Origin: Pseudomonas abyssi
GTDB taxonomy: Bacteria; Pseudomonadota; Gammaproteobacteria; Pseudomonadales; Pseudomonadaceae
Assembly: GCF_002307495.1 (NCBI RefSeq)
Contig: NZ_NTMR01000009.1
Location: 62,001-126,000 of the forward strand
Reading direction: 5' to 3'
DNA: 64,000 nt
Below, piece after piece: positions 46,844-55,103 of the stretch (position 1 is the stretch's first letter; each line of letters opens with the position of its first letter). Made by a program: the position numbers and the translations under genes. The notes under the pieces were generated by a model that had not been told where the DNA came from, ran no database searches, and saw only the letters and a list, made by a program, of their open reading frames with translations.

Positions 46844-47164
46844 TCAGGCGGCGGGCTGTGCTGCCTTGACCATGGTTTGCAGCTCACCGGATTCATGCAG
46901 TTCCAGAATGATGTCGCTGCCGCCGACCAGTTCGCCGTTGATCCACAGCTGCGGGAACGTCGGCCAGTTGGCGTAGCCCGGCAGGCTTGCACGGATCTCG
47001 GGGTTTTGCAGAATGTCCACGTAAGCAAACTTCTCACCGCAGGCCATCAGCGCTTGTGAGGCGCGGGCGGAGAAGCCGCACTGCGGGGCGTTCGGCGCGC
47101 CTTTCATGTAGATCAGTACCGGGTTGTTGGCGATCTGTTCTTTGATGGTATCGATGATGTCCAT
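46844..47164 (-). CDS. grxD: Monothiol glutaredoxin Grx4
   Basis: CGFS-type glutaredoxin that carries or delivers 2Fe-2S clusters. The 106-residue product has the KGAPNAPQCGFSARA active site, the cis-Pro segment NWPTFPQLWINGELVGG and GGSDIILELHESGEL. The ATG at 47164 (MDIID) is preceded by GAGGA at 5 nt; the ATG four codons earlier is too close to that RBS. It forms a single-gene unit ended by a strong terminator. bfd and bfr, also iron-homeostasis genes, lie 12 kb away, as in Pseudomonas where they are nearer. Confidence 0.96.
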   Translation of the reverse strand: MDIIDTIKEQIANNPVLIYMKGAPNAPQCGFSARASQALMACGEKFAYVDILQNPEIRASLPGYANWPTFPQLWINGELVGGSDIILELHESGELQTMVKAAQPAA

Positions 47165-47225
47165 TGCATTCCTCATAAGGTTGTCGGCGTTTTGGCACCT
47201 TGCAGATGCGCCATTCTAACGTAAA

Positions 47226-47430
47226 GGAGGCTCTGATCAATTCCACACGCCCTCTGCGAGTGCTCAAGTGTGCAGATGCAAGGCACGGTGTGCAGCCAAT
47301 AGTGGTTCTATCGGCAAGCAGCGCAACGCCGCAGATGCATGCTTGAGCGCTCGCCCTGCGGGTGGGGCCGCCGAGGTTGCGCCTGTAAAGCCGTCACTCA
47401 GCGTCGCTCGTCGCTCACGTGGAATAACCA
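47226..47430. mobile_element. MITE-like sequence related to the 58.1-kb element
   Basis: The left end reads GGAGGCTCTGATCAATTCCA then CACGC, CTCTGCGAGTGCTCAAG. The same stretch, inverted, forms the right end of the element at 58114-58287 (AATTCCACACGC, CTCTGCGAGTGCTCAAG). The far boundary is unclear; a weak inverted copy, CACGTGGAATAACC, lies at about 47417-47430. No transposase is encoded. The segment lies in the grxD/argF interval. Confidence 0.5.
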
Positions 47431-47453
47431 CAAAAACGCCGGGAGCGTTTTTG
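47431..47453. terminator. Palindromic terminator-like hairpin
   Basis: CAAAAACGC / GCGTTTTTG with a 5-nt loop, a symmetric hairpin with T-tracts on both strands. The remainder of the grxD/argF interval (47454-47756) holds a small hairpin CGGTCG-TTAAG-CGACCG (47719-47735) just upstream of argF and no gene. Confidence 0.5.
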
Positions 47454-47756
47454 CGCGCCAGCCCCGAAGGGGTGAAGCGCAGGGATGCGCTGAACACCCT
47501 ACGCTTCTCCCTCCTTGATTGGCGGCTTTACAGGCTGCAACAGGAGGGTGAACAAAACGTCAACAGACCCTAAGGTCCAGCGTCCTGCTGAGCCACAAAA
47601 CCCTCTGCGACCAAGGCCCATTTGCCACGGGCTGGATTTTCCCTATAAGATCCCTGCTTCTCTTTATTACTGTGGCTGTTACCAGGCCTTCAGGCTCTCT
47701 GGTACGGCGACGTATTTCCGGTCGTTAAGCGACCGAGGTAACTAGGTAGTACAGAT

Positions 47757-48662
47757 ATGACTACACGGCACTTTCTATCGTTGATGGACTGCTCGGAAGC
47801 CGAGCTCATCAGCCTGATCAAACGCGGCATCGAACTCAAGTCCCTGCATCGCCAAGGCGTGGTGTATGAGCCGTTGAAAAACCGCGTATTGGGGATGATT
47901 TTCGAGAAGGCCTCCACCCGCACCCGCGTGTCCTTCGAGGCAGGCATGATTCATCTGGGCGGCCAGGCCATTTTCCTGTCGCCGCGTGATACGCAGCTGG
48001 GCCGCGGCGAGCCGATCGAGGATAGCGCCCGCGTGCTGTCCAGCATGTGCGATGCGATCATGATTCGTACCTTTGCGCATGAGACCCTGGAAACCTTCGC
48101 CCAATACTCGAAAGTGCCGATCATCAATGGTCTGAGCGATGACCTGCACCCTTGCCAGCTACTGGCCGACATGCAGACCTATCTGGAGCACCGTGGTGCC
48201 ATAAAGGGCAAGACCGTAGCCTGGATCGGCGACGGCAACAACATGTGCAACACTTTTATCCAGGCCGCCATCCAGTTTGACTTCCATCTGCGCGTTGCCT
48301 GCCCCGAAGGCTACGAGCCGGCGCAGCAGTTTCTGGACCAGGCCGGTGACCGCGTGACCGTGATGCGCGACCCGATGGAGGCCGTCGCCGGTGCCCACCT
48401 GGTCAATACCGACGTTTGGGCGTCGATGGGCCAGGAAGACGAAGCCGAAGCGCGCCTCAAGCAGTTTGCGCCTTACCAGGTAACGCCGGCGATGCTCGAT
48501 GCGGCCGACGAGTCCGTGCTGTTCATGCACTGTCTGCCTGCCCACCGTGGCGAGGAAGTCAGCGACGCACTGATGGAAGACCCGCGCAGCGTGGTCTGGG
48601 ATCAGGCCGAAAACCGCCTGCACGCGCAAAAAGCGCTGGTCGAATTCCTGCTGGTTGAGTGA
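47757..48662 (+). CDS. argF: Anabolic ornithine carbamoyltransferase
   Basis: Condenses ornithine and carbamoyl phosphate to citrulline in arginine synthesis. The 301-residue product carries the carbamoyl-phosphate site [25 protein letters not shown], the ornithine-loop [12 protein letters not shown] and [11 protein letters not shown]. The length (301) fits the anabolic ArgF of Pseudomonas rather than the longer catabolic ArcB. A stem-loop lies 22 nt upstream of the start. An ABC ATPase gene follows after 4 nt, an adjacency also known in Pseudomonas. Confidence 0.96.
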   Translation: MTTRHFLSLMDCSEAELISLIKRGIELKSLHRQGVVYEPLKNRVLGMIFEKASTRTRVSFEAGMIHLGGQAIFLSPRDTQLGRGEPIEDSARVLSSMCDAIMIRTFAHETLETFAQYSKVPIINGLSDDLHPCQLLADMQTYLEHRGAIKGKTVAWIGDGNNMCNTFIQAAIQFDFHLRVACPEGYEPAQQFLDQAGDRVTVMRDPMEAVAGAHLVNTDVWASMGQEDEAEARLKQFAPYQVTPAMLDAADESVLFMHCLPAHRGEEVSDALMEDPRSVVWDQAENRLHAQKALVEFLLVE

Positions 48663-48666
48663 CGCC

Positions 48667-49773
48667 ATGACGACGCCAGTGCTGGAGCTTGATTCCCTCA
48701 ATTGCGGCTACGGCCAGCAGTTGATCGTCAATGAACTGAGCATCCACCTGCGCGAGGGCGACATCGGCTGTCTGCTGGGCCCATCGGGCTGCGGCAAGAC
48801 AACGACCCTCAGGGCCATTGCCGGCTTTGAACCCATCAGCGGCGGCAGCATCCTGCTCGACGGTAAAGCCCTGAGCACCGCACAGCATCGGGTTGCCCCG
48901 GAGCAGCGCCAGATCGGTATGGTATTTCAGGACTATGCGCTGTTCCCTCACCTGAGTGTGGCGGACAACGTGGGCTTTGGCATTCATACCTCTCCGGAGC
49001 GCAAGCGCATCGTCGATGAGCTGCTGGCACTGGTCAAGCTCGACAAGCTGGGCCGCCGCTACCCGCACGAACTTTCCGGCGGCCAACAGCAGCGCGTGGC
49101 GCTGGCCAGAGCCATGGCACCCAACCCGCGCCTGCTGTTGCTCGACGAACCCTTCTCTAACCTTGATGGCGAGCTACGTCGGCGTCTGTCTGCCGAGGTA
49201 CGCGATATTCTCAAATCCCGTGGGATCAGCGCCATGCTGGTCACCCACGACCAGGCTGAAGCCTTTGCCGTCTGCGACCAGGTCGGCGTGCTAAAGGATG
49301 GGCGTCTGCAGCAATGGGATACGCCCTACAACCTCTATCACGAGCCCGCCACGCCCTTCGTCGCCAGTTTTATCGGCCAGGGCTACTTCATCCGCGGCCA
49401 GATGGAGGCGCGCGACACCGTTGCCACAGAGCTTGGCGTGCTTCAGGGCAATCGCGCCTACCCAATGCCAGAGGGAAGCCCCGTGGACGTGTTGCTGAGG
49501 CCGGATGATCTGGTAGGTGACGCTAGCAGCGCATTGCGCGCCCGGGTGATTGATCGCACCTTTCAGGGCGCAACCATCCTTTACCGCATGCAACTGCAGA
49601 CCGGCACCCAGCTCGAAGCCCTGTTCCCGAGCCACGCCGACCATCAGCCCGGCGACGAGGTCGGTCTGCGGGTCGCGGCGGAGCACTTGGTAGTGTTCCC
49701 AGCTCAGGGCAGCGTCAATCTGCACGCCCAGCTGCCGCTGGAGCAAGTGCTTGATACCGGCCGCTCTGCCTGA
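48667..49773 (+). CDS. ABC transporter ATP-binding protein, FbpC/PotA-like
   Basis: Cytoplasmic ATPase subunit (368 aa) of an import-type ABC transporter. It has Walker A (GPSGCGKTTT), Q-loop (GMVFQDYALFPHLS), signature LSGGQQQR, Walker B (LLLLDEPFSNLD) and the H-loop (LVTHDQAEA), followed by a C-terminal TOBE-type regulatory domain (about 275-360). The closest resemblance is to ferric-iron FbpC. No permease or binding-protein gene is adjacent, so the partner must be elsewhere. The ATG at 48667 gives MTTPVLELD; an in-frame TTG overlapping the argF stop is less likely. Confidence 0.88.
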   Translation: MTTPVLELDSLNCGYGQQLIVNELSIHLREGDIGCLLGPSGCGKTTTLRAIAGFEPISGGSILLDGKALSTAQHRVAPEQRQIGMVFQDYALFPHLSVADNVGFGIHTSPERKRIVDELLALVKLDKLGRRYPHELSGGQQQRVALARAMAPNPRLLLLDEPFSNLDGELRRRLSAEVRDILKSRGISAMLVTHDQAEAFAVCDQVGVLKDGRLQQWDTPYNLYHEPATPFVASFIGQGYFIRGQMEARDTVATELGVLQGNRAYPMPEGSPVDVLLRPDDLVGDASSALRARVIDRTFQGATILYRMQLQTGTQLEALFPSHADHQPGDEVGLRVAAEHLVVFPAQGSVNLHAQLPLEQVLDTGRSA

Positions 49774-49782
49774 CCCCTTTGC

Positions 49783-49866
49783 GTGGAGAACGCTGCGCGT
49801 TTCTCCACCCTACGCCTCTACACAGTTCTGTGCGTAGGGCGGAGAACGCCGCAGGCTTCTCCGCGC
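49783..49866. repeat. REP-like paired palindrome (GTAGGG family)
   Basis: Unit GTGGAGAACGCTGCGCGTTT... ending CCACCCTACGC (49783-49815) faces GCGTAGGGCGGAGAACGCCG ending TTCTCCGC (49832-49863). The convergent position between two genes is typical of the family here. Confidence 0.75.
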
Positions 49867-49875
49867 ACCCCCGCA

Positions 49876-51126
49876 TCAGGGCTGCGCGGGCCCGTACAAC
49901 GCGCGACTCGCCTTGCCGTGGATCATGCGCGAGAGACGGTAATCGGTGTTCTGCATCATGCCGATGATGATGGCGTCGTTGCTCGGGTCAATCCAGCACC
50001 AGGCGCCCTGAATCCCCCACCACCAGTAGGTACCCTGCGGCAGATAGCCGGCCGCTGGCGAGTCATTCACCACGGCGACATTCAACCCAAACTGGTTGCC
50101 CGGAAAGAACGGACCAATATTTTCCACGCCCTGCGGCAACTGATTGCGGCGCATCAGCTCAACGGTGTCTGCCTTGAGAATACGGGTACCCTCCAGCTCG
50201 CCGCCGCCCAGCAGCATGCGGGCAAAGCGCAGATAGTCATCCACCGATGAGATAAGCCCGCCGCCACCATTGAGAAAGCGCGGCTTGCTGAGAAACGGCG
50301 TATTGGGCAGCGCCTTGAGCGAGCCGTCAGGCTGCGGCTGGTAAGACAGCGCCAGACGCTCGGCCTTGTCCTCCGGTGCGTAAAAATCAGTGTCACTCAT
50401 CTGCAGCGGGTCGAAGATGCGCTCTTGCAAAAACACATCAAAGGACTTGCCAGACAGCACCTCAATCAGAGCCGCCTGAATATCCACCGATATACTGTAG
50501 TGCCAGACCGTGCCCGGCTGATGCAGCAAGGGTATGTGCTCGAGCTTGGCCATCATATCGACGAAGGTGGAGTCACGGTTCTGGATATCGGCCTGAACGT
50601 AAAGCTGGTCTACCTGGGTATCGCCGAAGCGACCATAGGTAAAGCCGCCCGTGTGGGTCATCAGCTCACGGATGGTTACCGGATGTGCCGCCGGTTCAGT
50701 CTTGGGCATGCCCTCAGGCCCGTCGGCCACGGCCACCTGCAGATTTTGCAATTCAGGAATGTACTTGCCGACCGGCTCGTCCAGCTCAAAGCGCCCCTCA
50801 TCGAAGAGCGTCAGGAGCGCGGTGCCGGTCACCAGTTTGGTCAGGGAGAAAATCTTGTAGAGGCTGTCTGGCTCAAGCGGCCGCTGCTGCTCCCGGTCTG
50901 CATATCCATACTCGGCGCGCTGCACAACCTCGCCGTTCTGGTACACCAGCGTGGCGATACCGCCAATGCGCCCCTGCTCCACCTCCTGGGCCATGGCCGC
51001 GGCAAAGGCATCCAGCCGCGGCTGGGTGAAGGTGTGCGCTGCCTGCTCGGCGTACAGACTGCCAGAGAAACCCGCCGCCAGCAGCACAGCACTGCCCAGC
51101 AGCTTACGCATGCTTGATCGAATCAT
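49876..51126 (-). CDS. Exported serine beta-lactamase-fold hydrolase
   Basis: Class C beta-lactamase/esterase-family (EstB-like) protein, 416 aa. It has a signal peptide (residues 1-26, SGSLYAEQ), SxxK motif Ser94-Leu-Thr-Lys97 (KIFSLTK), LMTHTGGFTYG, and a Tyr motif Tyr210-Ser-Ile (WHYSIS) in place of the classical YxN. This suggests an esterase or D-amino-acid peptidase rather than a true beta-lactamase. The start at 51126 has AAGGAA seven to eight nt upstream; the much longer open frame to 51396 runs through non-coding DNA. It diverges from msrB across about 190 nt. Substrate unknown. Confidence 0.88.
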   Translation of the reverse strand: MIRSSMRKLLGSAVLLAAGFSGSLYAEQAAHTFTQPRLDAFAAAMAQEVEQGRIGGIATLVYQNGEVVQRAEYGYADREQQRPLEPDSLYKIFSLTKLVTGTALLTLFDEGRFELDEPVGKYIPELQNLQVAVADGPEGMPKTEPAAHPVTIRELMTHTGGFTYGRFGDTQVDQLYVQADIQNRDSTFVDMMAKLEHIPLLHQPGTVWHYSISVDIQAALIEVLSGKSFDVFLQERIFDPLQMSDTDFYAPEDKAERLALSYQPQPDGSLKALPNTPFLSKPRFLNGGGGLISSVDDYLRFARMLLGGGELEGTRILKADTVELMRRNQLPQGVENIGPFFPGNQFGLNVAVVNDSPAAGYLPQGTYWWWGIQGAWCWIDPSNDAIIIGMMQNTDYRLSRMIHGKASRALYGPAQP

Positions 51127-51319
51127 TATTATTTTCCTTGCGTGTGTTATAGGCCTGCCGATGCCGAGGGAAGCACCGGGATATAGCGAGACTAACCGCC
51201 ACGAGACAAGCTGCCAAGCTGTCTCAGGGCCTATCAGGCCGAGTGATACGCACGCCCCGATGTAACAAATGCCGTTACCAGGCGTCAGATGATGACAGTC
51301 ACCACACACAGGATCGACC

Positions 51320-51841
51320 ATGAAACGCCGTACCCTGCTTAGCGGCCTGCTGGCCGCCCCCGCCCTGCCGCTTCTGTCCAGCACGGCCAGTGCCAAGGAT
51401 GCCTTTCATGTGCCGCAAGTCGAGGCACTGGACCTGCCCGCAGACTACTGGCGCGACAAGGTATCAGACGCCGCCTGGGACGTGCTTTTTGAAGAAGCCA
51501 CCGAACGCCCCGGCAGCAGCCCGCTGGACAAGCATTACGAGCCCGGCACCTACCTGTGCGCAGCCTGCTACCTGCCGCTTTTTTCGTCTGAGCACAAGTT
51601 CGACAGCAAGACCGGTTGGCCCAGCTTTACGCAGCCGTTGGTCGGACACATCGGAACACGGCAGGACTTTGCGCTGATCTGGCCGCGCACCGAATACCAC
51701 TGCGCCCGCTGTGGTGGCCATCAGGGCCATGTCTTTGACGACGGCCCCGCCCCCCGGGGCGAGCGCTGGTGCAACAATGGTTTGGCACTCAGATTCATTC
51801 CCGCTGGCGAGCCGCTGCCGGCCCTGCGAGGTGATGCATGA
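51320..51841 (+). CDS. msrB: Exported methionine-(R)-sulfoxide reductase MsrB
   Basis: Reduces Met-R-sulfoxide in periplasmic proteins. The 173-residue product has an N-terminal signal with paired Arg (MKRRTLLSGLL, possibly Tat) to about residue 25. It then has the zinc CxxC pairs (LCAACYLPL and HCARCGGHQGHVF), TGWPSF and the catalytic Cys in GERWCNNGLALRF. Overlap ATGA couples it to msrA. Exported MsrB and MsrA as separate adjacent genes contrast with the fused MsrAB of Neisseria and the cytoplasmic enzymes. Confidence 0.94.
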   Translation: MKRRTLLSGLLAAPALPLLSSTASAKDAFHVPQVEALDLPADYWRDKVSDAAWDVLFEEATERPGSSPLDKHYEPGTYLCAACYLPLFSSEHKFDSKTGWPSFTQPLVGHIGTRQDFALIWPRTEYHCARCGGHQGHVFDDGPAPRGERWCNNGLALRFIPAGEPLPALRGDA

Positions 51842-52437
51842 AATACGCTGCCCCTGCTCTGGTTCTGTTCGCCCTGTCTCCGCTGGCCGTGGCCAGCGAG
51901 CCGGTCACCCAAGGCCCGCCGGGCACCGAAATGGCGGTGTTTTCCGGCGGTTGCTTCTGGTGCACCGAGTCTGACTTTGACAAGCTGCCAGGCGTGGTGG
52001 AAACGCTGTCTGGCTATACCGGTGGCGAGGCCGAGACCGCAGACTATCAGCAAGTGTCTGCCGGCGGCACCGACCACATCGAATCGGTCGCGGTGTTTTT
52101 TGACCCAACCAAGACCAGCTACGCTGAGCTGGTGGAGGCCTTCTGGCCCACCATCGACCCGCTTACCGCCAACGCCCAGTTCTGCGACCACGGCTACCAG
52201 TACAGCAGCGCCGTGTACTACGCCAACGATGAGCAGAACGCCTTGCTGGAATCGTCTCGGGATGCCCTGGAGGCGCGTTTTGATGAGCCGATACACACAC
52301 TGATACTGCCGCGCCAGCCCTTCTATGCCGCCGAGGACTATCACCAGGACTACTACGAGAAAAACCCGCTGCGCTACACCTTCTACCGCACTACCTGTGG
52401 TCGCGACGCCCGCCTCGAGGAAATATGGGGCGATTGA
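51838..52437 (+). CDS. msrA: Exported methionine-(S)-sulfoxide reductase MsrA
   Basis: Partner of the upstream MsrB, 199 aa, with a signal peptide (residues 1-19, LAVAS) placing it in the periplasm. Active-site GGCFWCTESDFDKLPGV, SGYTGGEAETADYQQVS, HIESVAVFFDP and QYSSAVYYAND are standard MsrA motifs; EDYHQDYYEKNP lies near the C-terminus. The resolving Cys is probably the one in YRTTCGRD. No membrane electron donor (MsrQ/MsrP) is encoded nearby. Confidence 0.95.
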   Translation: MKYAAPALVLFALSPLAVASEPVTQGPPGTEMAVFSGGCFWCTESDFDKLPGVVETLSGYTGGEAETADYQQVSAGGTDHIESVAVFFDPTKTSYAELVEAFWPTIDPLTANAQFCDHGYQYSSAVYYANDEQNALLESSRDALEARFDEPIHTLILPRQPFYAAEDYHQDYYEKNPLRYTFYRTTCGRDARLEEIWGD

Positions 52438-52505
52438 CTGACCATGGAAAAGTACCGCGCGAGTCTGGATAATGGCGGGCTTTGATAGCCCAAGCGGAAT
52501 TCACT

Positions 52506-52985
52506 ATGCAGATTGCCGAAAAAACCGTTGTCCAGTTTCACTACGACCTCTCTGACGCCAATGGCCCGATCGAGTCATCCCGCGAGCATGATCCGGTGTT
52601 GTATCTGCATGGTCAGACCGGCCTGATTGATGGCTTGGTTGAAGCCATGGAAGGTCACAGCGCAGGCGAGACCTTTACTGTCACCATCCCGCCGGAAAAG
52701 GCCTATGGCGAAGTCCGTGAAAACGCCCTGCATAAAGTCCAGGCCAAACGCCTGCAAGGCGCCAAAAAGTGGAAGCCGGGCATGGTTGCCATTTTGCAGA
52801 CCGAGCAAGGCCCGCGTCAGGTAGTGGTGGTCAAACCGGGGCTGTCACAGGTGGTGGTTGACACCAATCACCCGTTGGCCGGCCGCGAGCTGACCTTTAA
52901 CGTGGAGATTCTCGACGTACGCGCTGCCACCGAAGAAGAGCTGGCCCACGGCCACGCCCATGGCGTGGGTGGTCATAACCACTGA
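52506..52985 (+). CDS. slyD: SlyD-type FKBP peptidyl-prolyl isomerase
   Basis: Cytoplasmic prolyl isomerase/chaperone with metal-binding tail, used in protein folding and nickel delivery to hydrogenases. The 159-residue product has the FKBP N-terminal strand (VVQFHYDLSDANG), LIDGLVEAMEGHSAGE, the IF (insert-in-flap) domain (about 70-125), FNVEILDVRAAT and a short His-rich end (HGHAHGVGGHNH). The ATG at 52506 is preceded by GGA at 7 nt; a TTG eight codons earlier is improbable. Confidence 0.93.
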   Translation: MQIAEKTVVQFHYDLSDANGPIESSREHDPVLYLHGQTGLIDGLVEAMEGHSAGETFTVTIPPEKAYGEVRENALHKVQAKRLQGAKKWKPGMVAILQTEQGPRQVVVVKPGLSQVVVDTNHPLAGRELTFNVEILDVRAATEEELAHGHAHGVGGHNH

Positions 52986-53009
52986 TCAGCCGCCAGCGCT
53001 TGCCAAGCC

Positions 53010-53089
53010 GTAGGGACGCGACATGTCGCGTCCGCTACCTCGCGGCGCTGATCATGACCTTGCGGACGCAGCATGCTGCGTCCCTACGC
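53010..53089. repeat. Paired palindrome bounded by GTAGGG / CCCTAC
   Basis: GTAGGGACGCGACATGTCGC... (53010-53037) and the inverted unit ending GCAGCATGCTGCGTCCCTAC (53063-53088). The centres are palindromic (CGCGACATGTCGCG and GCAGCATGCTGC). This subtype has a different core from the units at 46.6 kb but the same borders. Confidence 0.75.
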
Positions 53090-53100
53090 CTGTCGCTGTC

Positions 53101-54978
53101 TCAGCGCCGTTCTCCACGCAATGCCAATACCTGTTCATGCAGGTACTCCGGCAGGGCCGCCTCGGGCGTCACCGGCTGCCCTGCTACCAGACAGACCCGT
53201 GACCACAAGCGGCGGAAGAACCCCTTGTGCGGGTCACGACTGAAAAAGCTGCCCCATAGCCCCTGCAACGCCAAGGGCACGACTGGGACAGGGTCGTTCT
53301 CCAGAATCCGCGTGATGCCCGCGCGGAATACGTCCATCTCGCCATCAGCCGTCAGCTTGCCCTCGGGGAAGATACAGACCACCTCGCCTGCGCGCAGGTA
53401 GGCCGAGATGCGTTCAAAGGCGCGCTCGTAGGTCACCTCATCCTCCTGCCGCCCGGCAATCGGCACGGTGCCGGCGGTGCGGAAAATGAAGTTGAGCACC
53501 GGCAGGCGATAGATCTTGTAGTACATGACAAAACGCACCGGGCGGCGCACAGCTCCGCCAATCAGCAGCGCATCGACAAAGGACACGTGGTTGCACACCA
53601 GTACGCACGGCCCGTCATCCGGGATCGCCTCCAGGTTGCGGTGCTCAACGCGGTACATCGAGTGTCCCAGCAGCCAGATGAGAAAGCGCATGCTGAACTC
53701 CGGCACCACCTTGAAGATGTAGCCGTTGACCAGCACGTTGAGCAACGAGATGGTCAAAAACAGCGTCGGGATCGACAGCTCCAGCACACTGAGCATGACA
53801 ATCGCCAGAATCGCCGAACAGACCATCAGCAGCGCATTGAGAATATTGTTGGCTGCGATGACCCGCGCGCGCTCCTCTTCGCGGCTGCGCGACTGGATCA
53901 GCGCGTACAGCGGTACGATGTAAAAACCGCCAAATACGCCCAACCCCAGGATGCACCCCATGATGCCCCAGGCGCCGGGTTGTGCCAGCAGAGTCAACCA
54001 GTCATAGGCTTCGGCGCCGGCGGCGATGCTGCCGGACAGGCTCCAGATCAGCAGACCGAACACGCTCAGGCCAAAGGAGCCAAAGGGCACCAGGCCGATC
54101 TCTACCTTATGGCCCGACAGCCGCTCACAGAGCACGGAGCCCAGCGCGATACCCACGGAAAACACCGTCAGGATCAGGGTAACCACGCTCTCGTCGCCGT
54201 GCAGATAGTCCTTGGCAAAGCCGGGAATCTGCGTCAGATAGGTCGCACCGAGAAACCAGAACCAGGAGTTGCCGAGAATCGAGCGAGATACCGAAGGCAC
54301 CTGCTCCTTCAGCCCCAGGCGCAGAATAGCCCAGGACTGGCGAAAGATATTCCAGTCAATCGCCAGGTCCGGCAAGCCGGCGCGCGCGCTTGGAATCCGC
54401 CGCGCCGCCAGATAGCCGCCAATGGCCACGACCACCACTGCCCCGCCCACCAGACTGGCCCAGCCACCGCTGGCCATCAGGATACCCGCACACAGGGTGC
54501 CGCCCAGAATCGCCAGAAAGGTACCCATCTCAACCAGCGCATTGCCGCCAACCAGCTCGCCCTCTGCCAGCGCCTGCGGCAGGATCGAATACTTGACCGG
54601 CCCGAATAGCGCCGACTGGGTGCCCATCGCAAAAAGCACCACCAGCAACAGCGGCAAGCTGCCCAGCCATAGTCCAAGGGCGCCAAGCAGCATGATCGCC
54701 ACCTCGCCCAGCTTGATGCGCCGGATCAACACGTCCTTGTCGAACTTTTCACCAAACTGCCCGCCGAGTGCCGAGAACAGGAAGAACGGCAAAATGAACA
54801 GCAAGGCACTGAGGTTGATGAGCAGGTCACGGTCAGCATTGAAACTGAGCTTGAACAGGATCGCCAGGATCAGCGCCTGCTTGAACAGATTATCGTTGAA
54901 GGCGCCCAGCAACTGACTGGTGAAGAAAGGGAGAAAGCGTTTGCTACCGAGCAAACGAAACTGCGAGTGTTCCGACAT
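53101..54978 (-). CDS. MFS transporter fused to PlsC-type acyltransferase
   Basis: 625-residue two-domain inner-membrane protein. Residues about 1-420 form an MFS/LplT-like 12-helix lysophospholipid transporter (FTSQLLGAFNDNLFKQAL, GTQSALFGPVKYSILPQ). Residues about 430-625 are a glycerolipid acyltransferase with the H(X4)D box in CNHVSFVDALL, FPEGKLTADGE and a PVVPLALQG segment. Inferred role: flip lysophospholipids inward and re-acylate them, as E. coli LplT plus Aas do, but without the AMP-binding acyl-ACP synthetase domain. It stands alone; a 125-nt gap separates it from the next gene. Confidence 0.92.
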   Translation of the reverse strand: MSEHSQFRLLGSKRFLPFFTSQLLGAFNDNLFKQALILAILFKLSFNADRDLLINLSALLFILPFFLFSALGGQFGEKFDKDVLIRRIKLGEVAIMLLGALGLWLGSLPLLLVVLFAMGTQSALFGPVKYSILPQALAEGELVGGNALVEMGTFLAILGGTLCAGILMASGGWASLVGGAVVVVAIGGYLAARRIPSARAGLPDLAIDWNIFRQSWAILRLGLKEQVPSVSRSILGNSWFWFLGATYLTQIPGFAKDYLHGDESVVTLILTVFSVGIALGSVLCERLSGHKVEIGLVPFGSFGLSVFGLLIWSLSGSIAAGAEAYDWLTLLAQPGAWGIMGCILGLGVFGGFYIVPLYALIQSRSREEERARVIAANNILNALLMVCSAILAIVMLSVLELSIPTLFLTISLLNVLVNGYIFKVVPEFSMRFLIWLLGHSMYRVEHRNLEAIPDDGPCVLVCNHVSFVDALLIGGAVRRPVRFVMYYKIYRLPVLNFIFRTAGTVPIAGRQEDEVTYERAFERISAYLRAGEVVCIFPEGKLTADGEMDVFRAGITRILENDPVPVVPLALQGLWGSFFSRDPHKGFFRRLWSRVCLVAGQPVTPEAALPEYLHEQVLALRGERR

Positions 54979-55103
54979 GGCGCTGCGTATCCTTCCGGTC
55001 TATTCGGTGCAGGGGGCAGCATACCCAAAATCGGCAGGCTCCGGGACGGAACCTGCCAACAATCTGGCGCAGATTTGCCGCGCCAGAGGGGGGGCTCGTC
55101 CTG

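Noticed and set aside
47268-47573. 101-codon plus-strand open frame between grxD and argF
   Set aside because: Lies within MITE-like and hairpin DNA; no conserved features or start context.
53587-54609. 340-codon plus-strand open frame opposite the MFS-acyltransferase gene
   Set aside because: Antisense shadow of a well-supported two-domain gene.
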